From: an uncultured Robinsoniella sp.
Lineage (GTDB): Bacteria; Bacillota; Clostridia; Lachnospirales; Lachnospiraceae
Assembly (NCBI GenBank): GCA_900539655.1
Contig: UQCR01000003.1
Coordinates: 62,001-126,000 of the forward strand
Direction of reading: 5' to 3'
DNA: 64,000 bases
Shown in pieces: positions 1-8,288 of this stretch (the first letter of the stretch is position 1; the number at the start of each line of letters is the position of its first letter). Made by a program: the position numbers and the translations under genes. The notes under the pieces are model-generated. The model saw only the letters and a list, made by a program, of their open reading frames with translations. It was not told the DNA's origin and did no database searches.

Positions 1-1
1 T

Positions 2-388
2 GAAAAGATAAATGAGGTCCTGAGAGTCCTGGATGCTTCCGGCAAATCACTGGGTGTTGTTATGAATGTGACAACCGGTGAAGGCTACGGCGGTGATATT
101 ATATTTACCATGGGAGTCCGAAATGACGGAACCTTAAATGGGATAGAAATATTAACGATTAATGAAACAGCAGGTCTTGGAATGAAAGCAGATGAAGATG
201 CTTTTAAGTCCCAGTTTAAAGATAAGAATGTAGAAAAGTTCTCTTATACAAAAGGAGGGGCACAGTCGGATGACCAGATTGATGCCTTGAGCGGGGCAAC
301 GATTACAACAAACGCTATGACAAATGGTGTGAACGCCGGTCTTGCTTTCTTCAAGTCTTTAAGTGAAGGAGGTCTTTTAGATGAATAA
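2..388 (+). CDS. rnfG: Rnf complex subunit G, C-terminal part (partial)
   Basis: The window opens inside this gene; the frame is open from base 2 and about 128 C-terminal residues are present. RnfG is the periplasm-facing flavoprotein subunit of the ferredoxin:NAD+ oxidoreductase, which couples electron flow to Na+ or H+ export. The visible part is the FMN-binding domain. The DALSGATITT stretch carries the SGAT motif (bases 290-301) whose threonine receives FMN through a phosphoester bond. The order G-E-A-B is the clostridial arrangement, so rnfC and rnfD should lie upstream of the window. Its 3' end overlaps rnfE by 8 bases. An ApbE-type FMN transferase, the enzyme class that flavinylates this motif, is encoded at 8289-9275. 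Confidence 0.93.
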   Translation, partial: EKINEVLRVLDASGKSLGVVMNVTTGEGYGGDIIFTMGVRNDGTLNGIEILTINETAGLGMKADEDAFKSQFKDKNVEKFSYTKGGAQSDDQIDALSGATITTNAMTNGVNAGLAFFKSLSEGGLLDE

Positions 389-1061
389 GATGACAGAACG
401 TCTTTATAATGGTTTGATTAAAGAAAATCCTACCTTTGTGCTGATGCTTGGTATGTGCCCGACTCTGGCGGTAACTACTTCTGCTATAAACGGTGTAGGT
501 ATGGGACTTACGACGATGGTTATTCTGGCAATGTCAAATCTGATGATTTCCGCACTCCGTAAAATAATTCCAAATGGTGTGCGCGTGCCGGCATTTATCG
601 TAATTGTAGCTTCATTTGTAACAATTGTTCAGTTTTTATTAGAGGCTTATATTCCTTCTCTGTATGACAGTCTTGGAATCTATATTCCGCTTATTGTTGT
701 AAACTGTATTATTCTTGGACGTGCGGAGTCTTATGCGTCTAAGTTCCCGGTTCTGCCTTCTTTGTTTGATGGAATCGGCATGGGGCTTGGATTTACCGTG
801 GGTTTGACCTGTATTGGTGCTGTAAGAGAATTAATCGGAGCGGGACAGCTGTTTGGTTTTCAGATTATGCCTGCCTCCTATGAACCGGTTACCATCTTTA
901 TTCTGGCGCCTGGTGCCTTCCTGGTACTGGCTATGCTGACTGCAATACAGAATAAAGTGAAAATTAACGCAGAAAAGAAGGGCAAACAAACAAAGATTGG
1001 TTCCGGATGTACCGGTTCCTGTGATTCTTGCGGGAGCAGCTGTAAAGGAGGAGAAGCATAA
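381..1061 (+). CDS. rnfE: Rnf complex subunit E (membrane)
   Basis: This is an integral membrane subunit of the Rnf complex, 226 aa, with about six hydrophobic segments. It starts with the typical NPTFVLMLGMCPTLAVTTSA region and contains the conserved NCIILGRAE segment found in RnfE and NqrD proteins. RnfE and RnfA are homologous antiparallel subunits that form the ion- and electron-conducting membrane core. The C-terminus is unusual: it ends in a short Cys/Gly/Lys-rich cytoplasmic tail with four cysteines (GSGCTGSCDSCGSSCKGG), which could bind metal or simply be a lineage-specific tail. It overlaps rnfG by 8 bases and rnfA by one base, so translation is coupled. Confidence 0.95.
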   Translation: MNKMTERLYNGLIKENPTFVLMLGMCPTLAVTTSAINGVGMGLTTMVILAMSNLMISALRKIIPNGVRVPAFIVIVASFVTIVQFLLEAYIPSLYDSLGIYIPLIVVNCIILGRAESYASKFPVLPSLFDGIGMGLGFTVGLTCIGAVRELIGAGQLFGFQIMPASYEPVTIFILAPGAFLVLAMLTAIQNKVKINAEKKGKQTKIGSGCTGSCDSCGSSCKGGEA

Positions 1062-1636
1062 TGAAAGAATTAATCATGATTGGCATAGGCTCCGCCTTTA
1101 TTAATAACGTTGTATTGAGCCAGTTTTTGGGCTTATGTCCGTTCCTGGGTGTGTCGAAAAAAGTTGGAACTGCAGCCGGAATGGGTGCAGCGGTTATCTT
1201 CGTTATAACCATTTCTTCCTTTATCACCGGACTGGTATACCAGTTTATACTGACACCTTTAAATCTGACTTATCTGCAGACCATAGTATTTATTTTAGTA
1301 ATTGCTGCTCTGGTGCAGTTTGTGGAAATGTTTTTGAAAAAGTCAAGTCCCGGTCTCTATAATGCACTGGGTGTTTACCTGCCTTTGATTACTACAAACT
1401 GTGCAGTACTTGGTGTGGCACTGCTGAATGTTCAGAAATCATATAATCTGCTGGAAGGTGTTGTAAACGGATTTGCTACGGCAGTGGGATTCTTCGTAGC
1501 AATCGTGCTTATGGCCGGTATTCGGGAAAAGACAGAGCATAATGATGTTTCTCCTGCATTCCAGGGTTCCCCGATTGTATTGCTCACAGCGTGCCTGATG
1601 GCGATTGCCTTCTTTGGTTTCGCAGGATTGAAATAA
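1061..1636 (+). CDS. rnfA: Rnf complex subunit A (membrane)
   Basis: The product (191 aa) is the partner of RnfE in the membrane core of the Rnf complex. It has six hydrophobic segments and the typical NNVVLSQFLGLCPFLGVSKK start and TTNCAVLGVALLN motif; the NC motifs in RnfA and RnfE hold a cysteine-ligated intramembrane iron centre in characterised Rnf/Nqr complexes. The length matches the family. The start codon overlaps the rnfE stop (TAATG), and a GGAGGAG ribosome site lies inside the rnfE tail. RnfB follows six to fifteen bases later, depending on its start. Confidence 0.96.
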   Translation: MKELIMIGIGSAFINNVVLSQFLGLCPFLGVSKKVGTAAGMGAAVIFVITISSFITGLVYQFILTPLNLTYLQTIVFILVIAALVQFVEMFLKKSSPGLYNALGVYLPLITTNCAVLGVALLNVQKSYNLLEGVVNGFATAVGFFVAIVLMAGIREKTEHNDVSPAFQGSPIVLLTACLMAIAFFGFAGLK

Positions 1637-1651
1637 GGGGGGATGATAAGT

Positions 1652-2452
1652 ATGTTGACAGGAATATTATTAGCGGCAGCAATCGTAGGAGGTACCGGTC
1701 TGTTATTGGGACTCTTCCTTGGATTTGCCGGTAAGAAATTTAATGTAGAAGTAGATGAAAGAGAACTTATGATCCGTGACGAGCTGCCGGGAAATAACTG
1801 CGGCGGCTGCGGATATGCAGGCTGTGATGCTTTGGCAAAGGCAATTGCTTTGGGTGAGGCAGAAGTAGGGGCATGTCCCGTAGGCGGGGCGCCGGTAGCG
1901 GCAAAAATCGGAGAGATCATGGGCAAGGCAGCCGGAGACAGTAAACGCATGACAGCATTTGTAAAGTGCGCGGGAACCTGTGAGAAGGTTTCCAATGATT
2001 ACGATTACTGCGGTGCACAGGACTGTGAAATGCTGGCATTTGTACCAGGCGGTGGTCCGAAGAGCTGTAATCACGGATGTCTTGGATTTGGAACCTGCGT
2101 AAAGGTATGTCCTTTTGATGCCATTGCAATTGTTGATGGGATTGCAGTAGTGGATAAGGAAAGCTGTAAGGCATGCGGCAAATGTATAGCCCACTGTCCG
2201 AAGCATCTGATTGAACTGGTTCCCTATGAAGCAAAACACCTTGTAAAATGTTCTTCCAGAGATAAAGGCAAGGTTACGATGCAGTCCTGTAAAGCAGGAT
2301 GTATCGGCTGTAAAAAATGTGAAAAAGAATGTCCGGCTGGTGCAATTACCGTGACAGATAATGTAGCCCATATTGATTATGATAAATGTACCGGATGCGG
2401 TATCTGTGCGGAAAAATGCCCGGTTAAGATCATAACAGGAAAACCAGCATAA
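1652..2452 (+). CDS. rnfB: Rnf complex subunit B, polyferredoxin
   Basis: RnfB is the ferredoxin-accepting iron-sulfur subunit. An N-terminal membrane anchor (LLAAAIVGGTGLLLGLFLGF) is followed by the Fe-S domain with NNCGGCGYAGC and a later CPVGG. After that come four ferredoxin-type CxxCxxCxxxC clusters, centred on GTCVKVCP, CKACGKCIAHCP, CIGCKKCEKECP and CTGCGICAEKCP. About 266 aa. An in-frame ATG at 1643 directly abuts the GGGGGG ribosome site; the ATG at 1652 has a proper 8-9 base gap and is preferred. It is the last gene of the operon and is followed by a strong terminator. Confidence 0.95.
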   Translation: MLTGILLAAAIVGGTGLLLGLFLGFAGKKFNVEVDERELMIRDELPGNNCGGCGYAGCDALAKAIALGEAEVGACPVGGAPVAAKIGEIMGKAAGDSKRMTAFVKCAGTCEKVSNDYDYCGAQDCEMLAFVPGGGPKSCNHGCLGFGTCVKVCPFDAIAIVDGIAVVDKESCKACGKCIAHCPKHLIELVPYEAKHLVKCSSRDKGKVTMQSCKAGCIGCKKCEKECPAGAITVTDNVAHIDYDKCTGCGICAEKCPVKIITGKPA

Positions 2453-2475
2453 AGGCTGAACCTGAAATCAGGGTC

Positions 2476-2508
2476 AAAAATCCCGCCGTTAAGGCGGGGG
2501 TTTTGATT
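2476..2508 (+). terminator. Rho-independent terminator of the rnf operon
   Basis: CCCGCC and GGCGGG arms flank a GTTAA loop and are followed by GGTTTT and a weak T tract, 24 bases after rnfB stops. The arm is preceded by an A run that can pair with the Ts. Confidence 0.85.
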
Positions 2509-2584
2509 TATGACAGCAGAAAGTTCGCGAAAGCTTGCTTACTATCGTTTATAGAAAAGCAGTGAACAAAAGGAGGAGTAGAAA

Positions 2585-3571
2585 TTGCAGCAATCATTGA
2601 TTAAGCGTCTGAAACCCGTCACAGAAGAGGAACAGCGGATTTTAACCGGAGACAGACATATCCAGAAGGAGATTTATACCACCGGCAGGGAATTCACGGT
2701 GGATAGTGCAAAGATGCTTGAAAAGGGAAGATTGATAGATATTCGTACTCATACCAGGTTCATTGCGTTTCCTTCCCACAAGCACAATTATATAGAAATT
2801 ATGTATATGTGCGCAGGCCAGACTTCTCATATCATAAACGGCAGCACTAAAGTGACGCTGAAAGAGGGAGATCTACTTTTTATGAACCAGTTTTCTTCCC
2901 ATGAGATATTAGCGGCTAAGGAAGAGGATATCGGAATTAATTTTATCATACTTCCGGAGTTTTTTGATGAGGTACTGCCCATGCTGACAAAGGGAAATGT
3001 ACTTAGTAATTTTCTGGTCAGTACCCTTCGTAAAAACACGAATACCGCAGGCTATCTGCATTACAGGGTAGCTCAGGTGCTTCCGATCCAAAACCTGATT
3101 GAAAATCTGGTGTGGTCCTTACTTAATCATCAGCCAAATTACCGCCAGATTAATCAGACGACCATGGGATTGCTGTTTATGCAGCTGGTGAATGCAACAG
3201 ACTGCATTGAAGCCGGCAACCAGGAACAGCATCAGGACTTATTTATCATGCAGGTATTAAAGTATATTGAAGAAAACTATAAGGCTGCAACTCTGAGTGA
3301 AATTGCAGGAGATATGAATCAGTCTGTTTCAAATATGAGCAAGCAGATCAAACATGCCACAGGAAGGACATTTAAGGAGTTGCTTCAGGAGAAGCGGCTT
3401 TCCCAGGCGGAACATTTGATTCGGGATACCACAATTCCCATTACCGACATTATTTATTTGGTAGGATATGACAATACAAGCTATTTTCACCGTATTTTCA
3501 AGGAAAACTACCATATGAGCCCGAAAAGTTATCGAAAAGCTATCGTTGACAACAGCAGCAATTCTTTATAG
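2585..3571 (+). CDS. AraC-family transcriptional regulator (cupin sensor plus HTH)
   Basis: The product (328 aa) has an N-terminal cupin-like sensor (HKHNYIEIMYMCAGQTSHIING, residues ~60-110) and a C-terminal pair of helix-turn-helix motifs (residues ~225-320; TLSEIAGDMNQSVSNMSKQIK and the ending NTSYFHRIFKENYHMSPKSYRK). The start is TTG at 2585, seven bases after AGGAGGAG. It is monocistronic or co-transcribed with the cell-wall-binding protein 41 bases downstream, and L-rhamnose isomerase lies 1.3 kb further. Many cupin-type AraC proteins respond to sugars, so control of rhamnose or plant-glycan use is possible but is inferred from position only. Confidence 0.9.
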   Translation: MQQSLIKRLKPVTEEEQRILTGDRHIQKEIYTTGREFTVDSAKMLEKGRLIDIRTHTRFIAFPSHKHNYIEIMYMCAGQTSHIINGSTKVTLKEGDLLFMNQFSSHEILAAKEEDIGINFIILPEFFDEVLPMLTKGNVLSNFLVSTLRKNTNTAGYLHYRVAQVLPIQNLIENLVWSLLNHQPNYRQINQTTMGLLFMQLVNATDCIEAGNQEQHQDLFIMQVLKYIEENYKAATLSEIAGDMNQSVSNMSKQIKHATGRTFKELLQEKRLSQAEHLIRDTTIPITDIIYLVGYDNTSYFHRIFKENYHMSPKSYRKAIVDNSSNSL

Positions 3572-3611
3572 AATAGAAGGGTAGTTGTTCCAGCAAAAGA
3601 CAGGAGGGCAT

Positions 3612-4727
3612 ATGAATAAGAAAAAATCAGGGATTATCTGCTTACTGGTTCTGTTGATCTGTCTGTTGATTCCGATGACGGCTTCGGCAGCATCGAAGAA
3701 AAATGGATGGTATCAGAAGGGCAGTAAATGGTACTATGCGAAAAATGGGAAAAATGAAACCGGATGGAAGAAGTACCAGGGGAAAAAGTTTTATTTACAG
3801 AAAGATAAGAATGGCCGGATGGCTACCGGCTGGTGCAAAATAGGAGGCAAATGGTATTATTTTGAACCAACAAAATCGCCGGTAGGCGCAATGCGTACCG
3901 GATGGCTGAAGGTTGATGGTAAGAAATATTATCTCGGGAAAAAAGGTGTAATGTACACCGGCAAACGCAAGATCGGAAATACCAGATATCAGTTTGCCGT
4001 ATCGGGAGAATTGGTCCGAAAGCTGAAAAACCCTCAGTGGAGAACCAACAGTAAAGGAAAATGGTACGATAATGGTGATGGTACATACCCCAAATTCACC
4101 TGGATGACAATAGGTGGAAAACGGTATTATTTTAACAGAAAAGGTTATGTTATTACCGGATGGCAGGAAATAAACAGCAAGTATTATTACATGGGCACAG
4201 ACGGAGCCATGCATGCAAATGAGTGGATCACCACCAATGGACGTAAGTTTTACGTACAGAGCGACGGTACCATGGCTACCAGTAAATGGGTTGGCAAAAA
4301 GTTTGTAGGCGCAGACGGTTACTGGATAAAAAAATATAACAGTAACAGCAACAATGGAAAAGACGGATGGTCAGGAGATAACAGTACGATTCGGTATACA
4401 AAGAATAAATCTGCAGTGGTGAACTGGAGATACTTTAAAAATGGAAGGAAACTGAAAGGCTGGAATCTAATCGGTGGCAAATATTACTATTTTGGAAGTG
4501 ACGGCTATATGAGGATTGGCTGGTTAGACCGTGGAGGCTCCAGATATTTTATGAGTACTACAAAGTCTGGAAATATTGGTGCTGCGGTAAAGGGCTGGAT
4601 GACTATAGACGGTAAGCGCTATTATTTCTTCCAAACCGGGAAAATGGCCAGAAACCAGACACTTTTGGCAAGTGATAAAAAATATTATACATTTGATAAT
4701 GATGGTGTTTGTGTTAAAGTCAGCTGA
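3612..4727 (+). CDS. Secreted cell-wall-binding repeat protein
   Basis: The 371-aa product starts with a signal peptide (KKK, then ICLLVLLICLLIPMTASA) cleaved around ASA-AS. The rest consists almost only of choline-binding-type/glucan-binding-type repeats with GW-x-x-x-x-KWYYF and GxMxTGW signatures, about a dozen copies, some degenerate. No catalytic domain is visible, so it is likely a wall- or glycan-attached surface protein. ATG 3612 follows AGGAGG with a correct gap; a longer in-frame start at 3585 lacks a ribosome site. Its repeats resemble those in the surface hydrolase at 46216-47664. Confidence 0.9.
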   Translation: MNKKKSGIICLLVLLICLLIPMTASAASKKNGWYQKGSKWYYAKNGKNETGWKKYQGKKFYLQKDKNGRMATGWCKIGGKWYYFEPTKSPVGAMRTGWLKVDGKKYYLGKKGVMYTGKRKIGNTRYQFAVSGELVRKLKNPQWRTNSKGKWYDNGDGTYPKFTWMTIGGKRYYFNRKGYVITGWQEINSKYYYMGTDGAMHANEWITTNGRKFYVQSDGTMATSKWVGKKFVGADGYWIKKYNSNSNNGKDGWSGDNSTIRYTKNKSAVVNWRYFKNGRKLKGWNLIGGKYYYFGSDGYMRIGWLDRGGSRYFMSTTKSGNIGAAVKGWMTIDGKRYYFFQTGKMARNQTLLASDKKYYTFDNDGVCVKVS

Positions 4728-4761
4728 CGTTGTATCCTTATCAGCAGGAGCCATAACCGCT

Positions 4762-4855
4762 ATACTCGTGAGTATCATCAAATGGTATGATGTACTCCAA
4801 CTTCAGTATTGGAAAATAAGGACGTAAATTAGAAAAATTGCGTCCTTGTTTTTTT
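4762..4855 (+). terminator. Small palindrome and terminator before rhaA
   Basis: At 4762-4775 lies a perfect 14-bp palindrome (ATACTC-GT-GAGTAT). At 4818-4855 AAGGACG and CGTCCTT arms, extended by an AATT pairing, precede TTGTTTTTTT, which is a good Rho-independent terminator for the cell-wall-binding gene. No clear promoter for rhaA was recognised in the remaining bases. Confidence 0.75.
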
Positions 4856-4908
4856 GCCCTGAAATAACTATAATGAAGAAAAATAACAAATGAAAGGCGG
4901 AAACAATT

Positions 4909-6174
4909 ATGTATAATGTTGAAAAAGGATATGAAGCAGCAAAAGAATTTTATGCACAATATGGCATCGATGTAGATAAAGCAATTGAAGTCGCAGACAA
5001 AACGCCAATTTCCATGCATTGCTGGCAGGGAGATGATGTAGCAGGAACGGAAGTAAAAGAAGACAAGTCTCTTACAGGAGGAATTCAGGCTACCGGTAAT
5101 TATCCTGGAAAAGCTACGAATGGAGAAGAGTTAAGAGCGGACATAGAAGAAGCGATGAAATTCATCCCAGGTGAGTTAAAAGTAAATGTACACGCTAATT
5201 ACCAGGAAGCAGACCACTTTGTAGACCGTAATGAAATCCAGCCGGAGCATTTTGCAAAATGGGCTGACTGGGCAGTTGAAAAAGGTTTGGGACTGGACTT
5301 TAATCCAACTTATTTTGCTCATCCAAAGAGCACAGAAAAAGGAACTCTATCCTGTGCAGATGAAGATATCCGTAAATTCTGGGTGGAACACGGTATTAAA
5401 TGCCGTCAGATCGGTGAATATTTCTATAAGAAAACAGGAAAACCATGTGTTATTAATCACTGGACTCCGGATGGAGACAAAGAAGTTCCGGTTGATACTT
5501 TAGGTCCAAGACAGCGTTTGAAGAAGAGTTATGATGAAATCTTCGATGCAACTAAAGACGTTGAAGGTGTTATCGACGGCATTGAATCCAAGGTATTCGG
5601 TATCGGTGCTGAAAGCTATACAGTAGGATCTCATGAATTCTGCATGGGCTATGTAATGAACGCAAATAAAGACCATATCATTATGACTTTAGATGCAGGA
5701 CATTATCACCCGACAGAAACTGTTTCCGGAAAATTATCCAGTATTTATACTTTTGATAATTCAGTATTGCTTCATGTAACACGTCCGGTACGCTGGGATT
5801 CAGATCACGTAGTAGGATTTGATGATGAAACCAGAGCGATTTTTGAAGAGCTGGTTCGTATGGATAAATTAAAAGATACATACGTTGCAACAGATTTCTT
5901 TGATGCATCCATCAACCGTGTTGCAGCATGGGTAATCGGTCTTAGAAATACCAGAAAAGCAATGCTGGCAGCCTTATTACAGCCGGTAGACCAGATGAAG
6001 GAAATGGAAGCGAATGGTGATGTAAGTGCAAGGCTTGCATATAAAGAAGAATTTAAAGCTGCTCCATTTGCTATGGTTTGGGATTATTACTGTGCAAAGA
6101 AGAATGCAGGAACCGGATTAGAGTGGTTAAAAGATGTAAAACAGTATGAGAGTGACGTGCTGTTAAAGAGATAA
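4909..6174 (+). CDS. rhaA: L-rhamnose isomerase
   Basis: The enzyme converts L-rhamnose to L-rhamnulose, the first step of rhamnose breakdown. It is 421 aa, the usual length, and is similar to the Escherichia coli enzyme through SMHCWQGDDV, GGIQATGNYPGKA, LGLDFNPTYFAHP, KVFGIGAESYTVGS, LDAGHYHPTE and RPVRWDSDHVV. The acidic and histidine residues of the two divalent-metal sites lie in these blocks (for example E and D of ESKxFG and LDAGH). No rhamnulokinase or aldolase gene is in the window, so the rest of the pathway must be elsewhere. A GAAAGGCGG ribosome site precedes the ATG. The nearby AraC gene is a possible regulator. Confidence 0.97.
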   Translation: MYNVEKGYEAAKEFYAQYGIDVDKAIEVADKTPISMHCWQGDDVAGTEVKEDKSLTGGIQATGNYPGKATNGEELRADIEEAMKFIPGELKVNVHANYQEADHFVDRNEIQPEHFAKWADWAVEKGLGLDFNPTYFAHPKSTEKGTLSCADEDIRKFWVEHGIKCRQIGEYFYKKTGKPCVINHWTPDGDKEVPVDTLGPRQRLKKSYDEIFDATKDVEGVIDGIESKVFGIGAESYTVGSHEFCMGYVMNANKDHIIMTLDAGHYHPTETVSGKLSSIYTFDNSVLLHVTRPVRWDSDHVVGFDDETRAIFEELVRMDKLKDTYVATDFFDASINRVAAWVIGLRNTRKAMLAALLQPVDQMKEMEANGDVSARLAYKEEFKAAPFAMVWDYYCAKKNAGTGLEWLKDVKQYESDVLLKR

Positions 6175-6194
6175 AAAGAGAAAGCTATTAGAAG

Positions 6195-6233
6195 AAGGGC
6201 TGTTACACTGCAGAAGTGTACGGCTCTTTTTTT
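6195..6233 (+). terminator. Terminator after rhaA
   Basis: GGGCTG-T-TACACT and AGTGTA-CGGCTC arms around GCAG form a stem with one bulged T, followed by TTTTTTT. Confidence 0.85.
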
Positions 6234-6257
6234 GTATGAAAAATAAATGATTTACTC

Positions 6258-6316
6258 TTGACATTATTAGAAAAGTGTACTATATTGTACTTGTACGATA
6301 AGTACACTTAAGTACA
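6258..6316 (+). promoter_or_regulatory. Promoter and GTGTAC/GTACAC operator of the GntR-ABC operon
   Basis: TTGACA (6258-6263), a 17-base spacer and TATATT (6281-6286) form a strong promoter. Overlapping and following the -10 are repeated GTGTAC / TTGTAC / AAGTACAC half-sites (6275-6316). YtrA-type GntR repressors bind such inverted repeats in their own promoters, so this is most likely the autoregulatory operator. Confidence 0.8.
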
Positions 6317-6341
6317 CCGGATGATACTTGGAGGTTTAAAT

Positions 6342-6725
6342 GTGGAGATAATTATTAGCAACAATAAGAGTAAACCCATTTATGAGCAGATTACATCTCA
6401 GATTAAGGCTGCCATAATGAGCGGAGAGATGCAGCCCGGGGAAATGCTTCCGTCCATGCGGGCGCTTGCCAAGTCTTTACATATCAGTGTGATTACTGCA
6501 CAGAAGGCTTATGAGGACCTGCAGCGGGATGGTTTTATTGAAACGGTCACAGGCAGGGGGACTTTTGTAGCTGACACCAATAAAGACTTTTTTCAGGAAG
6601 AGAAGCTGCGTAATGCGGAAGAAAAGCTTCAGGAGGCAGCAGAGATTGGAAGAAGCAGCGGGATCAGCCTGCAAAAACTGATAGAGCTTTTGACTATATT
6701 TTATGAGGAAGAGGAGGATATGTAA
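6342..6725 (+). CDS. GntR-family repressor, YtrA subfamily
   Basis: This is a 127-aa regulator with an N-terminal winged HTH (PIYEQITSQIKAAIMSGEMQPGEMLPSMR and ISVITAQKAYEDLQRDGFI) and only a short C-terminal dimerisation tail, the hallmark of the YtrA subfamily. The start is placed at GTG 6342, seven bases after GGAGG; the upstream in-frame ATG at 6321 overlaps that ribosome site. The gene overlaps the ABC ATPase gene by one base. In this subfamily the repressor usually controls an ABC transporter induced by cell-wall-active antibiotics, which fits its neighbours. Confidence 0.9.
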   Translation: MEIIISNNKSKPIYEQITSQIKAAIMSGEMQPGEMLPSMRALAKSLHISVITAQKAYEDLQRDGFIETVTGRGTFVADTNKDFFQEEKLRNAEEKLQEAAEIGRSSGISLQKLIELLTIFYEEEEDM

Positions 6726-7585
6726 TGGATTATATTTTAGAAGTGAAGGACCTGGAGAAAAAATATAAGGATTTTACACTGGACAAAATCAGTTTTTCAA
6801 TTCCCTCAGGTACAATTGTTGGGTTGATTGGTGAAAATGGAGCAGGAAAGAGTACGACAATAAATGCTATTTTAAATTTAATTAAAAAAGATGGCGGAGA
6901 TATAAAGGTTCTGGGAAAAGAAATGACGGACAGCGATACAGGGATACGCAATGAGATAGGCGTTGTATTTGACGGAAATAATTTTTATGAAACGCTGACT
7001 CCTGTAAAAGTCGGAAATATTATGAAAAAAGTATATTCAAATTGGGATATGGGTTGTTTTGAAGATTATCTGAAGAGATTTCAGCTTCCGGTAAGTAAGG
7101 AGATAAAAGAATTCTCCAAAGGAATGAAAATGAAGTTCACAATCGCTGTTGCGCTGTCCCACAATCCCAGGCTTTTGATTCTGGATGAGGCAACCAGCGG
7201 ACTAGATCCCATAGTAAGAGATGAGGTGCTGGATATTTTTCTTGATTTTGTTCAGGATGAGTCCCATGCGGTTTTGGTTTCTTCCCACATTACCAGTGAT
7301 CTGGAAAAGATAGCAGATTATATCACCTTTATCCACAAAGGAAAACTGATATTTTCGTTATCAAAGGACGAACTTATTTATAATTACGGTATTATAAAAT
7401 GCGGCAGAGAACAGTTTATGAAAATGGACAGGGAAGACATTATTACATACCGGAAAAAGGATTATGAGTATGAGATTCTGGTATCGGATAAAACAAGAAT
7501 GGCACGGAAATATAAGAACTGTCTTATGAATGATGTTACTATCGATGATATTATGCTTTTGTATGTGAAAGGAGAAAAGGTATGA
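6725..7585 (+). CDS. ABC transporter ATP-binding protein (YtrB-like)
   Basis: This is the ATPase of an ABC-2-type exporter, 286 aa. Walker A is GLIGENGAGKST; the signature is unusual, with KEFSKGMKMKF in place of LSGGQ, which is common in this subfamily; Walker B is RLLILDEATSGLDP; the switch region is LVSSHI. A C-terminal ~70-aa extension follows the ATPase core. It overlaps the regulator by one base and the permease by four, so the three genes form one translationally coupled unit. The substrate cannot be read from sequence. Confidence 0.93.
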   Translation: MDYILEVKDLEKKYKDFTLDKISFSIPSGTIVGLIGENGAGKSTTINAILNLIKKDGGDIKVLGKEMTDSDTGIRNEIGVVFDGNNFYETLTPVKVGNIMKKVYSNWDMGCFEDYLKRFQLPVSKEIKEFSKGMKMKFTIAVALSHNPRLLILDEATSGLDPIVRDEVLDIFLDFVQDESHAVLVSSHITSDLEKIADYITFIHKGKLIFSLSKDELIYNYGIIKCGREQFMKMDREDIITYRKKDYEYEILVSDKTRMARKYKNCLMNDVTIDDIMLLYVKGEKV

Positions 7586-8217
7586 GAGGATTAATATTAA
7601 AGGATTTGTATAATATAGGACATAATGCAAAGATGATGGTGATGATGCTGGCAGCTATGGCCGTATTGCTGGTACCTACAAATGGAGTTATCAGTTTTAT
7701 GGGAATCTGCGTTATAGCATGCAGCATGATGCTGATTACAACAATTAGTTTTGATGATTTATCAAAATGGAATCGGTATGCATTGATTATGCCGGTGTCC
7801 CGCAGGGATGTGGTCAGAAGCAAATACATGGTATTGATTATTTTCTCCCTGGTAGGCTGCGGTATAGGCATTGTTATTTGCGGTATAGGAAGTATTATTT
7901 TAAAGGATTTTAATTTAGTTAATATTATGGGAGCATCCCTTGGCTGCCTTGGTATAGCATTTTTGTTTGGAAGTTTTATATTGCCGCTTCTCTATAAATT
8001 TGGAGCAGAAAAAGCCAGAATGCTGATGATCGTTTGCTTCCTTATTCCCACAGCGGTTGTTTACTTCTTAGCATATTTTTATAAAAACACCGGGCTTCCG
8101 TTACCGGGAGAGACATTAACAAAAATAGCCATCTTATCTCTTCCGGTTATATGCATTCTGATCATGTATATCTCTTACCGTATCAGTTTGAAAATTTTTC
8201 GGAATCAGGAACTGTAA
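7582..8217 (+). CDS. ABC-2 type permease of the GntR operon
   Basis: The product (211 aa) has about six hydrophobic segments and the conserved start MRGLILKDLYN, followed by a cytoplasmic loop WNRYALIMPVSRRDVVRSKY. This loop is typical of ABC-2 permeases of the YtrC/YhcI type. It is the only membrane partner of the preceding ATPase, so a homodimer is likely. It ends the operon; only a weak hairpin lies between it and the convergent apbE gene. Confidence 0.88.
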   Translation: MRGLILKDLYNIGHNAKMMVMMLAAMAVLLVPTNGVISFMGICVIACSMMLITTISFDDLSKWNRYALIMPVSRRDVVRSKYMVLIIFSLVGCGIGIVICGIGSIILKDFNLVNIMGASLGCLGIAFLFGSFILPLLYKFGAEKARMLMIVCFLIPTAVVYFLAYFYKNTGLPLPGETLTKIAILSLPVICILIMYISYRISLKIFRNQEL

Positions 8218-8247
8218 GTACGGATTGTTTCGAACGAGGAGCTGTAT

Positions 8248-8272
8248 ACTCGTTTTAGAATCGAAAACGGGT
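8248..8272. terminator. Hairpin between convergent genes
   Basis: ACTCGTTTT and AAAACGGGT arms with an AGAATCG loop form an imperfect hairpin in the 71-base gap between the permease and apbE. The T and A runs lie inside the stem, so it may work as a weak bidirectional terminator. Confidence 0.4.
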
Positions 8273-8288
8273 ATGTATTGCTTCAGAA

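Noticed and set aside
1432..2371. Long antisense ORFs over rnfA and rnfB
   Set aside because: They are shadows of strongly conserved genes on the plus strand and have no ribosome sites.
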